NCBI RefSeq assembly: GCF_002775205.1 | Contig: NC_036453.1 | Location: 27,202,713-27,266,712, forward strand | DNA: 64,000 nt | Direction of reading: 5' to 3' | From: Xiphophorus maculatus | Lineage: Eukaryota > Chordata > Actinopteri > Cyprinodontiformes > Poeciliidae | In this document: in pieces, positions 1 to 39,909 of the stretch | How positions within the stretch are numbered: position 1 is the first letter of the stretch | Layout: each line of letters opens with the position of its first letter | Made by a program: the position numbers and the translations under genes | The notes under the pieces: model-generated | Database searches by the model: none | What the model saw: only the letters and a program-made list of their open reading frames with translations | Told to the model about the DNA's origin: nothing

Positions 1-1447
1 ATTTTTCTGAGGAGGTGAGATTCTGATCAGTTTCTTTTTTTGTGCAATTACAACAAAAAGTTGTCCAAAACAGATTTCCTGATAGATTTACAATGAACAC
101 TTAAAATTCTAATCACAATAAACATTCACTAATTTCTAATTTCCACTACATGGCGAAATGTCTTCACCAGGCAGACTACAAATTATTATAAACAGTCCAT
201 ACGTTTCTCGACACAGCGTTCCAGTTCTCAGTCATTTAAATTCGCATTGGTATATAAAATATTAATGTTAAATATTAATTTATTTCCATTTTCTTCTTCC
301 TTGATTTTACTTTTGTCTGTTTGAAATAAATAAACAATAATAATAATATTATATTAAATAACAAGGAAGACAAGGAGGGAAAGAAAAGAAGGGATGAAAC
401 AAGGACAAAATGAAAAAGGGAAGGAAGGAAGCAATGAAAAAAAAAATCAAGGAAGGAACAAGTGATTGAGTAGAGTGTAGAATTATTGATATTTTTCCAT
501 ACTCTTATTTCCTTACTCTCCACTTATCCAGATATACAGAAATCAAATTCCATAAATTTCCGGATTTTTTTCTTAAAAAAAAAGTATTTTAAAAAATGGC
601 ACAAAAATCTTAGAAAGGACATAAATTTCTCTTTTTAGTTTAAAAGAGCAAATAAGAATAAAACAAATTACGATAAAGTAAGAGTTATTAAAAAAAAATA
701 CAAATATTATGTTATGTAATCTATGTCAACAAAAAACGTCCAGGGGGGTTAATGGAAGGGATCTTGTGGTTTAAAGTGCAACTAGTAACAAAACCAGCAG
801 CAAAAGAAGCTTCTGCTCACAGGCTCTGTGACGGAGCAACCTCTAATAAGGACTTGCAGGAACCTGAACTTACAGCAGCATGGCACAAACACCTGGAAGA
901 GAAAAAAAGTGGAAAAGGCCTCAACTGCCTTTTTCTTCCCTCTGCAGAAGAACTCAGGAGTGACAGATGTGCAAATGGACTAGTCTAGATGTTTGCGCAA
1001 TCTCCAGGAGTGCCTGTAGGCAAGAAGACCCCTCTGCTACTCCCACACATCGACTTTAATGGGCCGCTCCCTGGGGTCAGAGCGTGATAACATCTCTGAC
1101 TGTAGGCAGGAAACATTTGGGAGCTCGGGGTTGTAGCTTTGAATGACCTGGAGTCGCGTGGAGGTAGTGCTTGTCCTGTGAATAGTTGAGGATGTCGTGA
1201 CTCCACACAACTGATCTGTGTTGAAATACCCTGTTCCAGGCACTCTGTGCCCAGACTATAAGTCGATGAGTCACCCGCCTCTATCAGTTCTGAATGTAAA
1301 ACAGTAGGTGAGAGGTGAGAGCCGTGGGTCAGGTCTGTGAATGCGGCTCTTTGACGGACAAGAACAGAAATAAGACACACCTCAGCTCTGCTGGAGGAGA
1401 GCTGACTTCCTTCAAGCCCAAGCCAAGATGGGGTTTTTATTACTCAC
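1..1447 (-). other. ripk4: ripk4 intron 1 (3' part beyond the window)
   Basis: This stretch follows the splice donor of ripk4 exon 1 on the minus strand. I find no kinase-domain continuation on the minus strand, so exon 2 must lie off the left edge. Bases 1-740 are very AT-rich with homopolymer runs and a purine-rich patch at about 360-460. Bases 750-1440 have mixed composition and contain open frames on both strands that resemble no family I know. I regard these as chance frames. Confidence 0.6.
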
Positions 1448-1635
1448 TTTTCATCCAGATGAAGGCAGGGAGGACACTTGATGGCCAGCCATGTTTTCCA
1501 CTTCACATGCCGCACTTTGTATACCTGCCCAAATCCACCTGAGCCTATCTTCTCCCAGTTGCCAAACTCAGAGGAGTCAAACGTCTTTAGCAGCCCCATG
1601 TCCTCGTGAGGGGAGTCCGGGACGTCCATATCCAT
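1448..1635 (-). CDS. ripk4: Receptor-interacting serine/threonine kinase 4, first coding exon (partial gene)
   Basis: First 62 and two-thirds codons of a RIP-family kinase. The protein begins [20 protein letters not shown], then carries the glycine-rich loop [10 protein letters not shown] (residues 31-40) and the ATP-binding lysine in LAIKC (Lys53). This start region matches RIPK4 better than its paralogue ANKK1: the segment [14 protein letters not shown] is nearly identical to mammalian RIPK4. The ATG at 1635 has G at -3 and +4. The frame is open upstream to an ATG at 1791, but that extension has no family resemblance. The exon ends in phase 2 at a good donor (AA|GTGAGTA, GT at 1447-1446). 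RIPK4 is a cytoplasmic kinase with C-terminal ankyrin repeats that acts in epidermal differentiation (family knowledge). The rest of the kinase domain and the ankyrin repeats are outside the window. Neighbouring prdm15 agrees with the human 21q22.3 order. Confidence 0.9.
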
Positions 1636-2574
1636 GTCGAGGGACCCGCCAACCGGGGGAGGATAATTCCTGTATTCCTTCGTCTCCAAGATGGAAAGTG
1701 TAGCAGCACATACACAAACACTAACCTGAACAGCCTGTGAGCTCTTCCTTGTTTTTTGCCCCAGTCTACTGCCCGGCACGACTCCTCCCACTTCCCAGGT
1801 ATGGGGGCTGGGCTAGCTGCTGTGACATCATCTGGATGTTGAAACATGGAAAAGTTCACAAAGGAAAAGTGACAGCCAGCAAGGCACCTCGGTAGCACTG
1901 CCGATTGTTTTAAAGACACCCTGAAGGTCTTGGTTTTCTCGCCCTGGAACAACAAACAAAAAACACTGGGTCATATTAGAAAGTACACCTTGTCCCACCA
2001 AACCCAATCACTCACCTGACGCCAAGGTAAATGTCACAGTGGGATACAGACAGTGGCTCGAAAATGTGCGCTACTGCGAATTTTGTTGTCCCTGCATGTA
2101 AATTAAATGAAATTAAATTACCTGAAAAAACTGAAAAGCACAAAGGAATCCACTTTTTTAAAAGGACACCCTGGAATTCATGTTTTAGATTCAGTCAAGC
2201 CTTTTAAAACACTTTTCTTTACTTCAGGTATGGTTTTGTATTCACACCTTGTGGCATATTGATGAAAATAGAAACACTTCAAAGTATTTTATTTGGAGTC
2301 TATGTGAGAAAAAATGCACATACTGTATAAATGCTAAGAGAAACAATTAATAGTTATCATTAGTATTATTATAATATACTTAAAAATGTGAAAAGTATGA
2401 CCTGCATTTTATCCAGGATTCTTTACTCTCATACCCTTAAATAAAATCCAGCGGAACCAAATGCTTTCAAAATTTCTCTCATTAGTAAATACTGCAAAAC
2501 CCACAGACAAGAATTGTATCTTTAACACTGTGGTCGTTCTTTTCAACATCACGGTGTTGGGAAGCTAGTAATTA

Positions 2575-2870
2575 CAAGACAGTCCTGGAAGAAAACCTGT
2601 TAGGCTGCAGCTACCCTAATCATAGAGGAAATTAATGTGCTAGAACAGCCCAGTCAAAGTCCAGAACTAAATCTAATTGAGAAATTGGGGCAAGACTTGA
2701 AAATTGATGTTTTCGAATGCAGTCCATTGAACCTGACTGAGCGTAATCTAGATCACAAATAAGAACTTGCATAAATCCTGAAAAGTTGGTCAAGACATAC
2801 CCCAAGGACTTGCACCTGTATTTGGAACAAAATGGGGCCTACAAAATACCGATTTGCAGAAAACGGAAAT
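2575..2870 (+). mobile_element. Decayed Tc1-like transposase 3' fragment
   Basis: The stretch reads like the C-terminal third of fish Tc1 transposases. It contains AGTCCTGGAAGAAAACCTGT (about 2581), then CCCAGTCAAAGTCCAGAAC (about 2650) followed by the Asn-Pro-Ile-Glu-Asn region, and CATACCCCAAGGACTTGCA near 2800. Several stops and frame breaks make it inactive. It lies between ripk4 and prdm15. Confidence 0.75.
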
Positions 2871-4869
2871 GAATAGTAAAAAGCATGCATCATTTGTCTT
2901 ACAATTCTGGACTACCTCGTTATTGTCCATTGCATAAAGCCCCAGTAAAAGGCAGTACAGTTTATGGTGTTATTGTGACCAAATCTGCAAAAGGTTCAAA
3001 GGGGTAAATTTCTCCAACCCAACTGAAAACTGGCTGATGTTTCTTTCAGGCACCAACATCTCAGCTGTATCAAAGCAAAAATGTTTGTGTTTCTTAATTT
3101 AACCACACTTAACAGTATGATTAAGTGCTTTCTGTTAAGCCACAAACATCTCTACATACATGAATGTCTGCAGCTTGTTTTCCACCACTTGGATTTACTG
3201 AAGACATGATGTCACCTCCTCGAATAATGAAAAAACTGGAAGGACCAGATCAAAGGAATAAATATGTCATCAGGAAGGCTGTGGGGGCTAATTACCCTGT
3301 CAGAGGAGGAGATGTTGTGTGCTTCATTCTGGGATGAATGCTGCTGGTGAGCTGAGCAGTGTTCACTCCCTGGAGGCTACAGCCCTGGAGGCCATTACCT
3401 GCAGCAGGAGGCAATTCAAAGGTGAAAATCAAAATTGTTAATCAAGCCATTCTACAAAATGCAAATGTATTCTTGGCCTACAGGTTCCCACCTCTTGAAT
3501 TACAATTAGAATTTAAAAAAAGAACTTTTTTGGTCTTTAGCATAAACCGGTTTCTTTGATTGGTTTCATCTACTTGAATAAAAACGAAAGAAATCACCGC
3601 ATCTTTCTTTACCGAGGCGAAGACTCATGCTCTTTACTTAAATAATGTTGATGGTTTGGAATGTCCCAGCATCTGTGAGTAATTTCATGCTAGGCTTTGT
3701 CGCCATCTAGCGGTCAAGTATTACATGAGCTTTTACATGTTAGCTTAAGCTAACATGTAAACAGCTTACCTTTTTCTGAAGAAACACGTTAGTTCGTCTT
3801 CGTTCTTCAACAACAGTTGTATCAGGAAATATATATATTTAAAAAATATTCAAGGAGTGTAGTTCTAAAACATCGTGTTATAGGGAAAAATCTAGTGGGG
3901 TATAACAAGCTAATGTTGGGGTTCCACTGTAAACAAGTTATTTCTGCGCATGCTCAGTGAGCTTTTATCTAAGAAATGATTTGTAATTCATCCGAGTTCC
4001 GTCGGATTTTAATTTAATTTTCTGAAGGTATAACCAGTTTTTGGTAATAGTGTACTAGTCTATATGTGGCAACAATCCACTGTCTTTCATATTTATCTAA
4101 AATAAAGCGTATGGTGTTAAGGTGGAAATCGTCAATAAAAAAACATTCGGACCTGGATAAAATGTCCACATACCTGGTGTGAAAATGAGTTTTCTGCTGG
4201 GGAAATTAAAGTCCAATTTATTTTCAATTAGTGAAAAGAAAACACCAAGCGTTAAGCTTGCTTTAAGGTGGATGAAACAATTAACTGTTCCAAATACCAG
4301 TTCCTTAAAGGTAGAATATCCAAGTTGTCCAATAAAAAGCTGAAAATCAAGAGGGATGTCAGTATTTCAAAGGGCCACGCTAACAAAATCCTCATCACCG
4401 TCATGGCCTTTGTATTGACCTATTCTTTAACTACAGTTCAGGACATTTGCCATATGCCCAAATTTCTACTTTTATCTTCTACATACCAATAATTGGTGGG
4501 TTACTTTTGTTTTTCTTTATGAATTTGCAAAGTCAAGTACCAACTGCAAAGTTGTAATGCATTGGTATTGAATTCTGGGGCAGAAAACACAAATACATAG
4601 AAAAACTGAAAAAAAAAAATCATTTTTAATTTTTTTTTTACATATAAACAAAAACTATAGTTTACATGAATCAAAAAAATATTTCATCAGTGAACTTTAA
4701 CATAAAGTTCTTCCTTTGAAATTCACTTTTACAATGCAGATTCATCTGAATAACAGGCATGCTTTGAAAGGCTGGAAAAGGTAAGTGGATGTCTGAGAAA
4801 TATTGCTTTGGTTTTGACTACAGGTGGTATGTCACTGGGTTTTGGGTCAACATACCATTTCTTCCATGC
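2871..4869. other. Intergenic region between ripk4 and the prdm15 3' end
   Basis: No coding exon is recognisable. The region is AT-rich and includes a 30-bp perfect palindrome at 3732-3761 (listed separately). Frames at 3359-3559 and 4268-4492 are short and AT-driven, without family resemblance. Confidence 0.5.
3732..3761. repeat. 30-bp perfect palindrome
   Basis: Bases 3732-3746 (TTTACATGTTAGCTT) are followed directly by their exact reverse complement at 3747-3761, with no spacer. The flanking bases do not extend the symmetry. This could be the fused ends of a decayed inverted-repeat element or a cruciform-forming site. Confidence 0.9.
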
Positions 4870-4875
4870 TTTATT
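4870..4875 (-). terminator. prdm15: Candidate prdm15 polyadenylation signal
   Basis: AATAAA on the minus strand (TTTATT on plus), 162 bases past the prdm15 stop codon. It is the first canonical signal downstream and would give a short 3'UTR. Confidence 0.5.
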
Positions 4876-5037
4876 TTGTTAATAGCAGCCACTTCATTCT
4901 GTCAAAATAAAAAAAGGAAAACAAGTTTGTACACTTCATCTAGTTTCAGAGGCATCTGAGGGAAATCGGTCGGATAAGAAAAAAGATCTGCTATGCAACA
5001 ATGTCTAAGTGAGGTGACCTGCACCTCCAGTAAGTAC

Positions 5038-16204
<11,167 letters not shown>

Positions 16205-16213
16205 TATGCCAGC
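16205..16213 (-). promoter_or_regulatory. prdm15: prdm15 5'UTR part of exon 2 with overlapping uORF stop
   Basis: The acceptor CTGTGCAG is followed by GCTGGCATAATGG. The nine transcribed bases before the start end in TA, so TAA in another frame overlaps the start codon as TAATG. If this exon is joined to the candidate 5' exon ending at 16787, a 10-codon upstream ORF (MKAVLQKRLA) terminates exactly on the prdm15 ATG. Confidence 0.45.
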
Positions 16214-16539
16214 CTGCACAGAGAGGAGACGGATTTTTATTCTGTGTTTGGCCATGAAATAAGGAGGAAGCTGACAACATTCGGGTCATTTGAACACAAC
16301 TACTTGTATGAGTGAGTGTTTAAAAGAACCGAACCTGCATAAGTATTTGATGGTACTTTTCGGCTGTACCTGAACACATCAACCCCTCTGATAGACAACA
16401 ATGTGTTTGAAAGCACTAACTGCGTTTTTTATTTAATGTTTGTGAGTCACTCGGAGGCTGCATTTTTTTTTCTTTTTTTCAATCTAAGGAATCCGTGTAA
16501 GAGTTGGGATCCAGGATCTGAGTGGTTCCCAAACTCTAG

Positions 16540-16870
16540 CCGGGTTTTAACTCCGATCTGAGCGGCTTCTCTTCTCTACAATGTAACAAAGAACAGTCGG
16601 CATGGCGGCTGGATCGGAGACGCAAACCACCAAACCGGAGTCGGTGCTGTTCAGCGCCGGGGTGAGAGCCGTGGGAGCGGCGCAGAGAAGCCCCGAGCGA
16701 CCCGGTCACACCGGCTGCACTTTTGCTGGCAGACTGCGTCGCCATTTTGATGGAAACGCGAGTGAATTAGCGAGGAAACACGTTACCTTTTCTGCAAAAC
16801 AGCCTTCATTTAGCGAGTCCTGACTCCGGGTTCCAATCCGCTCCAGAAACGGCGCAGGACCGGAAGCGAA
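16540..16870 (-). promoter_or_regulatory. prdm15: prdm15 promoter and candidate 5' exon (GC-rich)
   Basis: GC- and CpG-rich stretch upstream of the first coding exon, without a believable protein frame. A good minus-strand donor (AAAG|GTAACG, exon end 16787) suggests a non-coding first exon upstream of 16787. A consensus YY1 site, AAAATGGCGACGC on the minus strand, occupies 16736-16748. YY1 sites of this form usually sit close to transcription starts, so the true start may lie on either side of this donor. Confidence 0.5.
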
Positions 16871-17048
16871 GCCGAGCCCATTGCATTTTGGGAACTGTAG
16901 GCTGAGGACAGCAGTTATCGCTTAAACCAGAAAACGAGAAAAGGCCTTAATTTCCACAGTTTTTGTTATTCGAGAGTTGATTTACTATAATAATAGTGTT
17001 TGAAAACACTACTACATGTGTTGTTTGTTCTACATAATATCATGATTT

Positions 17049-18079
17049 CAGTGACGTGCGGTGAGGTGCAATGCTGGTGAGGCACCGACTTAATCATAAT
17101 CAGATGTACAAATGTAGACCACCTGCACGTTATTGTTAACATGAGGAAATTTCGCGCATGCGGACAAAGCCGGAGGGCAAAAAGATAATCCTTCTACATG
17201 CACCACAGCCGCGGTAGAATAATTCTGTTAACTCAATCAAACTTGGAAATGTAGATATTATTAATTTCGTGCTGTGCTCCACGGCAAAGGCAAAAACCGT
17301 TAAGTACGACTCAAAACCACGTCTTTCACGCTCTCTGCATTGGCCAGGCTACGCGCAGACTCGTTGCCATAGCAACTGACAACGCCAATAAAAAAAATAC
17401 TGAATTATTTCCCACACAAAGAGCAGAACATCCAGTCTGTTGCAGTAAGATGGTTTTAGGCTTAGTGTTTATTTTGCGATTATTATTAAGTGATTGCTGT
17501 GGTACGAGGAGAAAACTATAAATATATCGCTAAACTTGACTTTACTGTATTTCTAGCTCGCCGTTACTGTCTCTTACTCTGCAGTTGTGGAGTCACAATG
17601 TCAGGGATCATGAGCGCCCCCTGCCATGAGGCAGGAGAACTGCCTGCCTCACCTCGAGTCTGTTCTCTGCCGTTTCTGATCGCTCCTCAGCACACGACAC
17701 ACGTTACACACATAGTTGTACAAAAAGCACTGTACATTATATACATAATTTAGCTTATATACATAAGCTAAATTATGGAAAATCAGTTAATACATTTAAT
17801 GGTTTTTTTTTTTTTACCCATTTTACTGGCGACGTAGACAGGAGGCTCAGCTCGCTGCTGCCTCACCAGCTTCGCTCCCGAGCATTTGACTGGGAAAATG
17901 CGAAAATTCAGCTATTTCGAAGAAAAAAATAATCAAAATTGGTTAAGCTAAATAAAAAATAAATACTTTACAGTACAAACCACAGGGTGAAAATAGCAAT
18001 ATGAATTATTTTATCATTATATTTTTCCATTATGACGTGAGGCTCTGCCTCACTTGCCTCCCCTGACCGCACGTCCCTG
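17049..18079. mobile_element. hAT-like non-autonomous transposon with exact 8-bp target duplication
   Basis: Left end CAGTGACGTGCGGTGAGG. Right end reverse-complemented CAGGGACGTGCGGTCAGG. Both are flanked by CATGATTT (17041-17048 and 18080-18087), an exact 8-bp duplication diagnostic of the hAT superfamily. The 1031-bp body contains a 14-bp perfect hairpin (17748-17761 with 17768-17781) and no transposase. It sits about 200 bp upstream of the prdm15 promoter region. Confidence 0.88.
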
Positions 18080-18159
18080 CATGATTTCATGATGAAATTT
18101 GTTTACATAAACAAACTTCGAAGCATATTAGCTTATTTAAAAGCTAATATATGCGCCGT

Positions 18160-18720
18160 CTGACAAAGGTATTCATACTGCTTTAACTTTTTCATTTTGT
18201 CATATTAGAAACGTAAATATATTTAAGTTGTTGTCTGTTTTAGCCAAAGAAAAAATATAATGCTCAATTGTGAAGTGAAAGAAAACCTAAATGTGAAAAT
18301 TGTATGAAATGGCTTTCCAATCCCGTTACTATCAAATCCTTTTGTAGATCCCATAAATTTCTGCTTAACCCAAATCTGTAGGGTGTAAATTCTGAATAAA
18401 CACCCCGAAAGCACCACTGGGAAACCTGGAGGTGGCAGCATTATGCTGAAGGGAGGCAGTAGGAAACGCGAAGCTTGTCAAGCAGATGAATGAAGCTAAA
18501 TTCAGGGCCATCAGGAAACAAAACGTTTTACAAACCGCTAAAGGCTGGAAGCCAAGGTGGTTTGCAGTAAAAAAAGAAGCTGGTAGCAACTTCAGGTCCA
18601 TATCTGTTAAATCTACAAAGTATTACCTCTCTAAATATTGAGTTGAATACAAATGCACACCCTATTGTTTCAATTATGAAACCATAAATAATTACAGCAT
18701 ATAAAAAGTTTAAGGAGTAT
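18160..18720 (+). mobile_element. Tc1-like relic
   Basis: 5' part: AAAGGTATTCATACTGCTTT and TTTTTCATTTTGTCATATTA. Core: GAGGTGGCAGCATTATGCTG (about 18429), the Gly-Gly-Ser-Ile-Met motif of Tc1 transposases. 3' part: ACAAAGTATTACC and GAATACAAATGCACACCC. Multiple stops; internally deleted. Confidence 0.75.
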
Positions 18721-18936
18721 TTGAAGAAACGTATACTTTGAGAAATGATCAGCAAAAACTCAGAGCTGTGGTCTAAACTGGAACGAAAGCAGACAAATAA
18801 AGCTGAAGTATGTTTAAACTTCAGCTGCTGGGTCCCGTAATAACTACTTATATAGCAACGTCTGTTTAAAACAGCACACAGAAAACGTACACATCATTCA
18901 ATCAGTGTCAGCACAGCCTCATGTAGTCACTCAGGA

Positions 18937-18942
18937 TTTATT
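18937..18942 (-). terminator. c2cd2: Distal candidate polyadenylation signal for c2cd2
   Basis: AATAAA on the minus strand, 3.1 kb past the c2cd2 stop. Other TTTATT sites between here and 22081 (for example about 19819) are equally possible, so the true 3' end is uncertain. Confidence 0.25.
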
Positions 18943-19859
18943 GCTGGGAATTAAATAACTCCATTGGATTTTAGTTCCAAAATCTGGCATTCTGCAGCAG
19001 CACTTCAGCCAGTTTATGTGCATAGAGCAGACGCCATTAAAAAAAAGAAAAACGTAAAAAGTTACGCATTCTGATAAACATACATAGCCCTGATGCTTAT
19101 TAGTGAATGAACAACAGGGAAGTTCTTGAGGACTGGAGGAGTTGAGGGCTGCGGAGCTGGAGGAGATTTGAGGAAATCGGTTTTTTCTTCCCTGTCCTCA
19201 GTTGTGACTGATTCTTAAAGAAACAAAACAAAAAAAGACAGTAGAATACTTAAACTGCTGTCCTGTCATGAATGTACCACGATGCAGGAAAGCCAACAAC
19301 CTCTAAAGTCGTGTTGTCCTTAAGACAAAAAAACCAAAACAAGTGTTTTTAATCGTCTCATAATGTAAACACCCAGGAATTAGATATGTGCATAGGCTTC
19401 TAGGTTGCAAACAAACTAATGGTGCAAGAGGTTGTATGGTTGTCTCTCAGGGCAACCTTAACAACACACTCCAGTCCTTTAGTCTTGACAGATGGGGAAA
19501 GCTGAGGAACAAGCCTAAAGTGGCTGAAGTCGTTTTTCAGAGGAGCTATAAGGCGATCCGTTAGCGCCGTCTCTGCGCTGCATCTGTCCTCTGAGCAAAG
19601 ACATCACAGCTAAACAGCAGTTTAAAAAAAAGGACGCACAGTAACGAGAGAGAAATACAATCATTAGCTGGATTTAAACAAAGCAGCCAGTCTATTTGGT
19701 TTGCTCCAGAAATGCGTTAAAAACCAACAATGAAACAAATGAATGAAATGAATAAATGACGAAGGCTCATTACTGGGGCAAGTTTGGCAGGTTTGTGTAG
19801 CATAAAAGTGGATAAAGGTTTATTCACTTCCCTTTGGACACACCAATACACCCGCTGAC

Positions 19860-21104
19860 TAGGCCTGTCGCGATAAACAATAATTCAATTAATCGCACGA
19901 TAAATGAAAATTATTGACCTCATTTTAATGGCTTTATCGTTTCTTCCTGCCTTTTTCTCTTTCTATTGATGACACAGGATGGAAAAAAGGCTCAACTCCG
20001 GTGCTCTCCACTGACCCCTCCCTTCATCATTTCCTTAGTGTAATGCCCAGTTCACACTACAGGATTTTGGAGTTGTCGGCCCATTTTCAAAACCTGACAG
20101 ACCACACATTAGCCGACAGAAATCCTAGGTATAACGGTTCGATCGGGTTCGGTCCTGCCGTGTGGTGTCCAACAATGGGCACAAAATAATGGCTACAAGT
20201 CCAGTTAACTAATTTTAAAACTAATTTTACTACAACCTACCTGCAATGCATGAAGTGTCAGCGTAAAGTCCTGGCTGAATAAATAACTTTATTGTTATAA
20301 CCTACAGTATTTACGTCACGTTAACGATAAACAGCTGAAAAGTTACCGGGTTTATCAACTGCGGTAGCAATTTCGCTCCAACTCCTCCCATTGTCATTTC
20401 TATATTCTTTGCACGAAATGTTGAATAAACATTAATGTTGTTTCCACACATCATCTCCAATGTCCGCTGGACTTTGGGTTGCGCCGTGTCAGCTGTTTGG
20501 GATTCCCCTCCCGCTTTCTGATTGGCTACCTGTCACATTCAACAGGCTGCGTTCTCGCTCCCAGTCAGGAAAACCCCCCCACGCTGCAGTGATAAACTGG
20601 CCAAGACAATCCAACATGTTGAATATGCCTGATTTAGATCGAAGCGGACCGACTGGACCCAGTCAGTCGGAACACACCACACACTACAGGATGATCGATT
20701 GCGATTATAGCAAGTCCAATCTTAAAATGTTAGACGTTCTAAGATTGTTGTAAGGGGAAAAAATCGTGTAGTGTGAACTATTGCATCAGATAGTCTTTGT
20801 GCCCATCTTCTGTATCTAAATCTAATGATTATTGAAGGGCAATATAGTATACAGACTTCATAATCTGTTCTCTTTTGGTTGAATGTAGTTTTTATTTCCA
20901 CTTTGGTTTATGTTGTCTACCAGTTCCAGTGTTAAATGTTCTTTTAAAAATAAAGTGTACTTATTTTTGGCATGATATCTCTTGCATTATTATGCCATTA
21001 CCATTACATCAGTTTAAAATGGTCTTCAAACAATATTATCGTTTATCGCAATAATATTTGAGGCAGTTAAACGCTCGGCAAAATTTGTTACTGCGACAGG
21101 CCTA
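19860..21104. mobile_element. hAT-like MITE interrupted by a second element
   Basis: Left end TAGGCCTGTCGCGATAAAC. Right end reverse-complemented TAGGCCTGTCGCAGTAAC. Flanks are CCGCTGAC (19852-19859) and CCACTGAC (21105-21112), an 8-bp duplication with one mismatch. The interior shares TTTATCGCAATAA-type sequence with related copies at 13500-13645 and 60725-61098. A second element (20048-20779) is nested inside. It may lie in the c2cd2 3'UTR or just beyond it. Confidence 0.75.
20048..20779. mobile_element. Nested MITE with AGTTCACACTACA ends
   Basis: Left CAGTTCACACTACAGGATTTT-like end (20049 on) and right end reverse-complemented AGTTCACACTACACGATTTT. Inner copies of CACACTACAGGAT recur at about 20680-20692. 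No clear target duplication and no transposase; ORFs inside are chance frames. Inserted within the element at 19860-21104. Confidence 0.65.
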
Positions 21105-22080
21105 CCACTGACACCAGTAGTGAACCGGAGGAATTTTTTAGGAAGACTAGACATAAATTATCACAGCGAGCTGGACGCATGCTGCTGTGATAAAAGCTAG
21201 TGGTACACGATAACATAACCTCTCTACAACCAATAATTCAACTGAAACAGCTAATTTTGTAAAAAGAAAACTGCTTTACGCAATGCTTTCAGTGTAGTTA
21301 GGTCTCACTTGTGAAACATGTTTAGATTGCAAATTAATGTCTTACTCATGCTACACTAGATTTATCATCATCATCATCATCACATTTCCTTTTCATTCAG
21401 AGAAAATAAGTTAAAAAAAGGGAGGTGGGTTGTAAGAGATTTTGCATCCACTGCAAATGCATATTGAAAGACAAATTTCATGATTTGTCAATATCAATAT
21501 CAACCCGTTCATATTGTAACGTTAGTGTTAAAGTCGGGATCTGTTGATGCTGATCTCCCTTTGCAAACAATTTTAACCGTGTCATCGCACGGTCAATTCA
21601 AGTTACTCGACTCTGCGATTCATCCAAGCAGCGCTCTGCTCTTCATCTTTGGTGCTGCTGATCCGCCGTAGGAAACCCAGCGGCGTACAGCAGGGAGAAT
21701 TTCTGCGTCGGTGAGGTAAAGACAAGACGGCCCGCATCGGTCCCAATCGGTCGGTGACGGGGCCGTAAAAGCACTTAATATTCCCGACTGCAGTATAAAA
21801 AAGAAAAAAAAATAGATGAAAAGAAACCAAGCTAAATGATACCGGCCGACGACCCTGGACAGGTTCACGTGTAAACTCATGCAGTTTGTAAAATGTCAGC
21901 TCTTTACAGGAAGTACTTATGTTGAACGTCACAAGGAAAGGCTGTCCCAGCCTTCCTGTTCACAGTGCAGCGGCTCCTGTCTGCAGGCTAGGCGTTAGCG
22001 GGGAGCAAGGTTAGCCTTGATGTTGTGCCAGTGCATCTTTAACATGGAGGGGATGATGGTAGGTGTGAGAGAGGCTGAGG

Positions 22081-39909
<17,829 letters not shown>

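Noticed and set aside
1037-1380. Overlapping minus-strand frames in the ripk4 intron
   Set aside because: No kinase or other domain; the frames overlap each other and have no splice context with exon 1.
1448-1635. ANKK1 instead of RIPK4
   Set aside because: The residues around the glycine loop and the neighbouring prdm15 favour RIPK4.
16536-16823. Short frames in the prdm15 promoter region
   Set aside because: CpG-rich non-coding DNA; neither frame connects in phase to the conserved prdm15 start.
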